NCBI RefSeq assembly: GCF_030268685.1
Contig: NZ_BSRQ01000015.1
Span: 149,322 to 213,321 of the forward strand
Direction: 5' to 3'
Source of the DNA: Microtetraspora sp. NBRC 13810
Lineage (GTDB): Bacteria; Actinomycetota; Actinomycetes; Streptosporangiales; Streptosporangiaceae
Length of the DNA stretch: 64,000 nt
Positions 61,329 to 64,000 of the stretch are shown piece after piece. The position numbers were made by a program, and so were the translations under genes. Numbering within the stretch: position 1 is the first letter of the stretch; every line of letters begins with the position of its first letter. The notes beneath the pieces were generated by a model. It worked only from the letters and a program-made list of their open reading frames with translations. It was not told the origin of the DNA and searched no databases.

Positions 61329-61851
61329 TTCGTTCCTTCGGGAGTCCCAAGAGTGGCCGTGCGGTGAGGAATCTGATCTCCCCAGGTCAGCCCGCGCGCC
61401 GGTACGCTTGGATCTAGGACGGCGTGTCCCTGTTACTTAATTGTTAGTCAAGTTCGGGTTTGAGATTCGTAGAGCCGTGGGTACCTCTGTCTCCGGAGTG
61501 TCGATCGTCGGCAAGGGTTCGAGCCTCCGTGTGACCGAGCGTTAGCCCCACCCGCTCGCGGGTATCGTCTGGGGTCCGGCAGCGCATCCGGTCCACACGA
61601 GGGGGAAAACCCAGCGTGCTGGCTATTAGTTGGCCGAAATGTCAGCTCTCGGGCTTGACGTTTCGGCTCCGACGGGCGATGCTGCGGACAACGTGGAGCA
61701 TGCAGCGAGAGTGGACTGGACAGGTGTGTGCCGTTCGGCTACACTGCCCCTTTGCGCTGCCCTTTGACGACCCCGCATTTCGATCTTGTTTTGCGATGTC
61801 GTCTGGCGTGCGTGTAGATCAGTCCGCCGCGAGCCCTCGGAAGGACATCTG
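61329..61851 (+). promoter_or_regulatory. rpoB upstream region with a good promoter
   Basis: This 523-bp gap has no convincing ORF. The best promoter is TGGACA (61717-61722), a 17-bp spacer and TACACT (61740-61745), giving a leader of about 100 bases. A second possible -35 (TTGACG, 61655-61660) has a poorer -10 (GATGCT) 17 bp on. AT-rich sequence at 61430-61455 may include an end signal for the upstream operon, but no stable hairpin was found there. Confidence 0.6.
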
Positions 61852-64000
61852 TTGGCAGCCTCGCGCAACGCCTCCGCCGTACCCGCCGGTCCCCGTCGCG
61901 TGTCTTTCGCGCGTATTCAGGAGCCGCTCGAAGTTCCTGACCTTCTCGCTCTCCAGACCGAGTCCTTCGACTGGTTGCTCGGCAACGAGAAGTGGAAAGC
62001 CCGGGTCGAGGCGGCTCGCCAGGCCGGGCGCAAGGACGTTCCGGCCCAGTCCGGCCTCGAAGAGATCTTCGAGGAGATCAGTCCCATCGAGGACTTCTCC
62101 GGAACCATGTCTTTGTCGTTCCGCGACCACCGGTTCGAACCGCCCAAGTACTCGGTCGACGAGTGCAAAGACAAGGACATGACCTTCTCCGCCCCGATGT
62201 TCGTGACGGCGGAGTTCATCAATAACACCACCGGTGAGATCAAGAGCCAGACGGTGTTCATGGGCGACTTCCCGCTCATGACCGCCAAGGGCACCTTCAT
62301 CATCAACGGCACCGAGCGTGTCGTGGTCTCCCAGCTGGTGCGTTCTCCGGGTGTCTACTTCGACCGCAGCGTCGACAAGACCTCCGACAAGGACATCTTC
62401 GGCTGCAAGGTCATCCCGTCGCGGGGTGCCTGGCTGGAGTTCGAGATCGACAAGCGGGACTCCGTCGGGGTGCGCATCGACCGCAAGCGCAAGCAGGCGG
62501 TCACGGTGCTGCTGAAGGCTCTCGGGTGGACCAGCGACCAGATTCTGGAGCGTTTCGGACAGTACGAGTCCATGCGCGCCACGCTGGAGAAGGACCACAC
62601 CTCGGGTCAGGACGACGCCCTGCTCGACATCTACCGCAAGCTGCGTCCGGGCGAGCCGCCGACCAAGGAGTCCGCCCAGACCCTGCTGGAGAATCTCTAT
62701 TTCAACCCCAAGCGTTACGACCTCGCCAAGGTCGGCCGCTACAAGATCAATAAGAAGCTGGGCGTCGACGCCGAGATCACCCAGGGCACGCTCACCGAAG
62801 AGGACGTCGTCGGGACGATCGAGTACCTCGTGCGGCTGCACGCCGGCGAGGACTCGATGCCGGGCGCCTCGGGCGAGGTCGTGGTGGAGACCGACGACAT
62901 CGACCACTTCGGCAACCGCCGTCTGCGCACGGTCGGCGAGCTGATCCAGAACCAGGTCCGGCTGGGCCTGGCCCGTATGGAGCGGGTCGTCCGTGAGCGG
63001 ATGACCACCCAGGACGTCGAGGCCATCACGCCGCAGACCCTGATCAACATCCGCCCGGTGGTGGCGTCGATCAAGGAGTTCTTCGGCACCTCCCAGCTGT
63101 CCCAGTTCATGGACCAGACCAACCCGCTGGCCGGCCTGACGCACAAGCGGCGCCTGTCCGCGCTCGGCCCCGGTGGTCTGTCCCGTGAGCGGGCCGGCTT
63201 CGAGGTCCGTGACGTGCACCCGTCCCACTACGGCCGGATGTGCCCGATCGAGACCCCCGAAGGCCCGAACATCGGCCTGATCGGCTCGCTGTCCTCCTAC
63301 GGCAGGGTCAACTCCTTCGGCTTCGTCGAGACGCCTTACCGCAAGGTCGTCGACGGCAGGGTGACCGAGCAGATCGACTACCTGACCGCCGACGAAGAGG
63401 ACCGTTTCGTCAAGGCCCAGGCGAACACCCCGCTCAACGCGGACGGGTCGTTCACCGAGTCCCGCGTCCTGGTCCGCACCAAGGGCGGTGAGACCGAGCT
63501 CGCCCGCGCGGAGGAGGTCGACTACATCGACGTGTCGCCGCGCCAGATGGTGTCGGTCGCGACCGCGATGATCCCGTTCCTGGAGCACGACGACGCCAAC
63601 CGGGCGCTCATGGGCTCCAACATGCAGCGCCAGTCGGTGCCGCTCCTCAAGAGCGAGTCGCCGCTGGTGGGCACCGGCATGGAGTACCGCGCCGCCACCG
63701 ACGCCGGTGACGTCATCAACGCCGAGAAGGCGGGTGTGGTCGAGGAGGTCTCCGCCGACTACGTCACCGTGATGAACGACGACGGCACCCGGACCACCTA
63801 CCGCGTCGCCAAGTTCAAGCGTTCCAACCAGGGCACCTGCTTCAACCAGAAGCCCATCGTCCACGAGGGCGATCGGGTCGAGGTGAACCAGGTGATCGCC
63901 GACGGTCCGTGCACCGACAACGGTGAGATGGCGCTGGGCAAGAACCTGCTGGTGGCGTTCATGCCGTGGGAGGGTCACAACTACGAGGACGCGATCATCC
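61852..64000 (+). CDS. rpoB: RNA polymerase beta subunit, 5' part
   Basis: The gene runs past the right edge; 716 codons are present. TTG 61852 is chosen because it begins [20 protein letters not shown], the usual actinobacterial start, with GAAGGAC upstream. LETRS-type core blocks are clear: [38 protein letters not shown], and the rifampicin region [20 protein letters not shown] followed by [14 protein letters not shown]. His431 in THKRR is the sensitive-type residue, so this copy shows no classical rifamycin-resistance substitution there. Confidence 0.97.
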   Translation, partial: MAASRNASAVPAGPRRVSFARIQEPLEVPDLLALQTESFDWLLGNEKWKARVEAARQAGRKDVPAQSGLEEIFEEISPIEDFSGTMSLSFRDHRFEPPKYSVDECKDKDMTFSAPMFVTAEFINNTTGEIKSQTVFMGDFPLMTAKGTFIINGTERVVVSQLVRSPGVYFDRSVDKTSDKDIFGCKVIPSRGAWLEFEIDKRDSVGVRIDRKRKQAVTVLLKALGWTSDQILERFGQYESMRATLEKDHTSGQDDALLDIYRKLRPGEPPTKESAQTLLENLYFNPKRYDLAKVGRYKINKKLGVDAEITQGTLTEEDVVGTIEYLVRLHAGEDSMPGASGEVVVETDDIDHFGNRRLRTVGELIQNQVRLGLARMERVVRERMTTQDVEAITPQTLINIRPVVASIKEFFGTSQLSQFMDQTNPLAGLTHKRRLSALGPGGLSRERAGFEVRDVHPSHYGRMCPIETPEGPNIGLIGSLSSYGRVNSFGFVETPYRKVVDGRVTEQIDYLTADEEDRFVKAQANTPLNADGSFTESRVLVRTKGGETELARAEEVDYIDVSPRQMVSVATAMIPFLEHDDANRALMGSNMQRQSVPLLKSESPLVGTGMEYRAATDAGDVINAEKAGVVEEVSADYVTVMNDDGTRTTYRVAKFKRSNQGTCFNQKPIVHEGDRVEVNQVIADGPCTDNGEMALGKNLLVAFMPWEGHNYEDAII

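Noticed and set aside
63142..63144. Possible rifamycin-resistant second rpoB
   Set aside because: The codon is CAC (His431 in THKRR), the sensitive-type residue, and the rest of the rifampicin region is ordinary.

Overview
The window is high-GC DNA from an actinomycete. The gene order tRNA-Trp, secE, nusG, rplK, rplA, (lipoprotein), rplJ, rplL, mkl-type ATPase, rpoB, together with class F sortases, DasR-like operator sites, SpoIIE-type phosphatases and AfsR-like ATPases, points to a filamentous, sporulating actinobacterium. A Streptosporangiaceae-like genus (for example Nonomuraea or Streptosporangium) is my best guess; this is inference from content, not a database match. No rRNA genes, CRISPR arrays, insertion sequences or phage genes were seen. 

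Layout. 1-7.3 kb: a peptide-type ABC importer (binding lipoprotein, two permeases, fused double ATPase) divergent from a ROK repressor and an M81 peptidase. 7.4-10.2 kb: an unusual membrane protein (FolC C-domain-like part, one helix, NBR1-Ig-like domain), then an EspC-like small protein convergent with a WXG100-like/HExxH putative type VII effector. 10.4-14.9 kb: a glycosyltransferase and an ECF importer for Ni or Co, with a candidate Nur box. 15-20.8 kb: STAS protein, SDR plus enoyl-CoA hydratase, rhomboid, YqhA-like protein, serC, citrate synthase. 21-29.3 kb: pdxH, an EntS-like exporter, a DtxR/IdeR-type regulator, a PAS-GAF-PP2C-HATPase phosphatase, a hydrolase, and a divergent aldo/keto reductase and XRE regulator. 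29.4-33.2 kb: metG with a structured leader, YjbR-like protein, YnfA, acyl-CoA dehydrogenase. 

33.3-37.6 kb holds two tandem modules, each a secreted surface protein followed at once by a class F-type sortase. The two substrates share a non-LPxTG sorting pattern, P-x-G-x-A-x-T-G. 37.6-44.4 kb: a thiolase, a 47-residue basic protein, a DasABC-like sugar importer with three DasR-like sites, and a large acyl-CoA dehydrogenase. 44.5-53.4 kb: a methyltransferase, two tandem AfsR-like ATPases (one without the DNA-binding domain), adenosine deaminase, a decayed sigma factor plus neighbour, and an aspartate-type aminotransferase. 

53.6 kb to the end is the conserved transcription/translation block: tRNA-Trp, secE, nusG, L11, L1, an LppX-like lipoprotein, L10, L7/L12, an Mkl/MceG-like ATPase carrying a 12-residue repeat, two Mce-associated proteins, and the 5' part of rpoB. 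Strong hairpins separate several units, and leader-like structures precede rplK and rplJ. The most interesting items are the paired sortase modules, the FolC-like/NBR1-Ig fusion, the DasR and Nur operators, the metG leader, the eroded sigma locus, and two well-supported small genes at 29160-29321 and 38900-39043.
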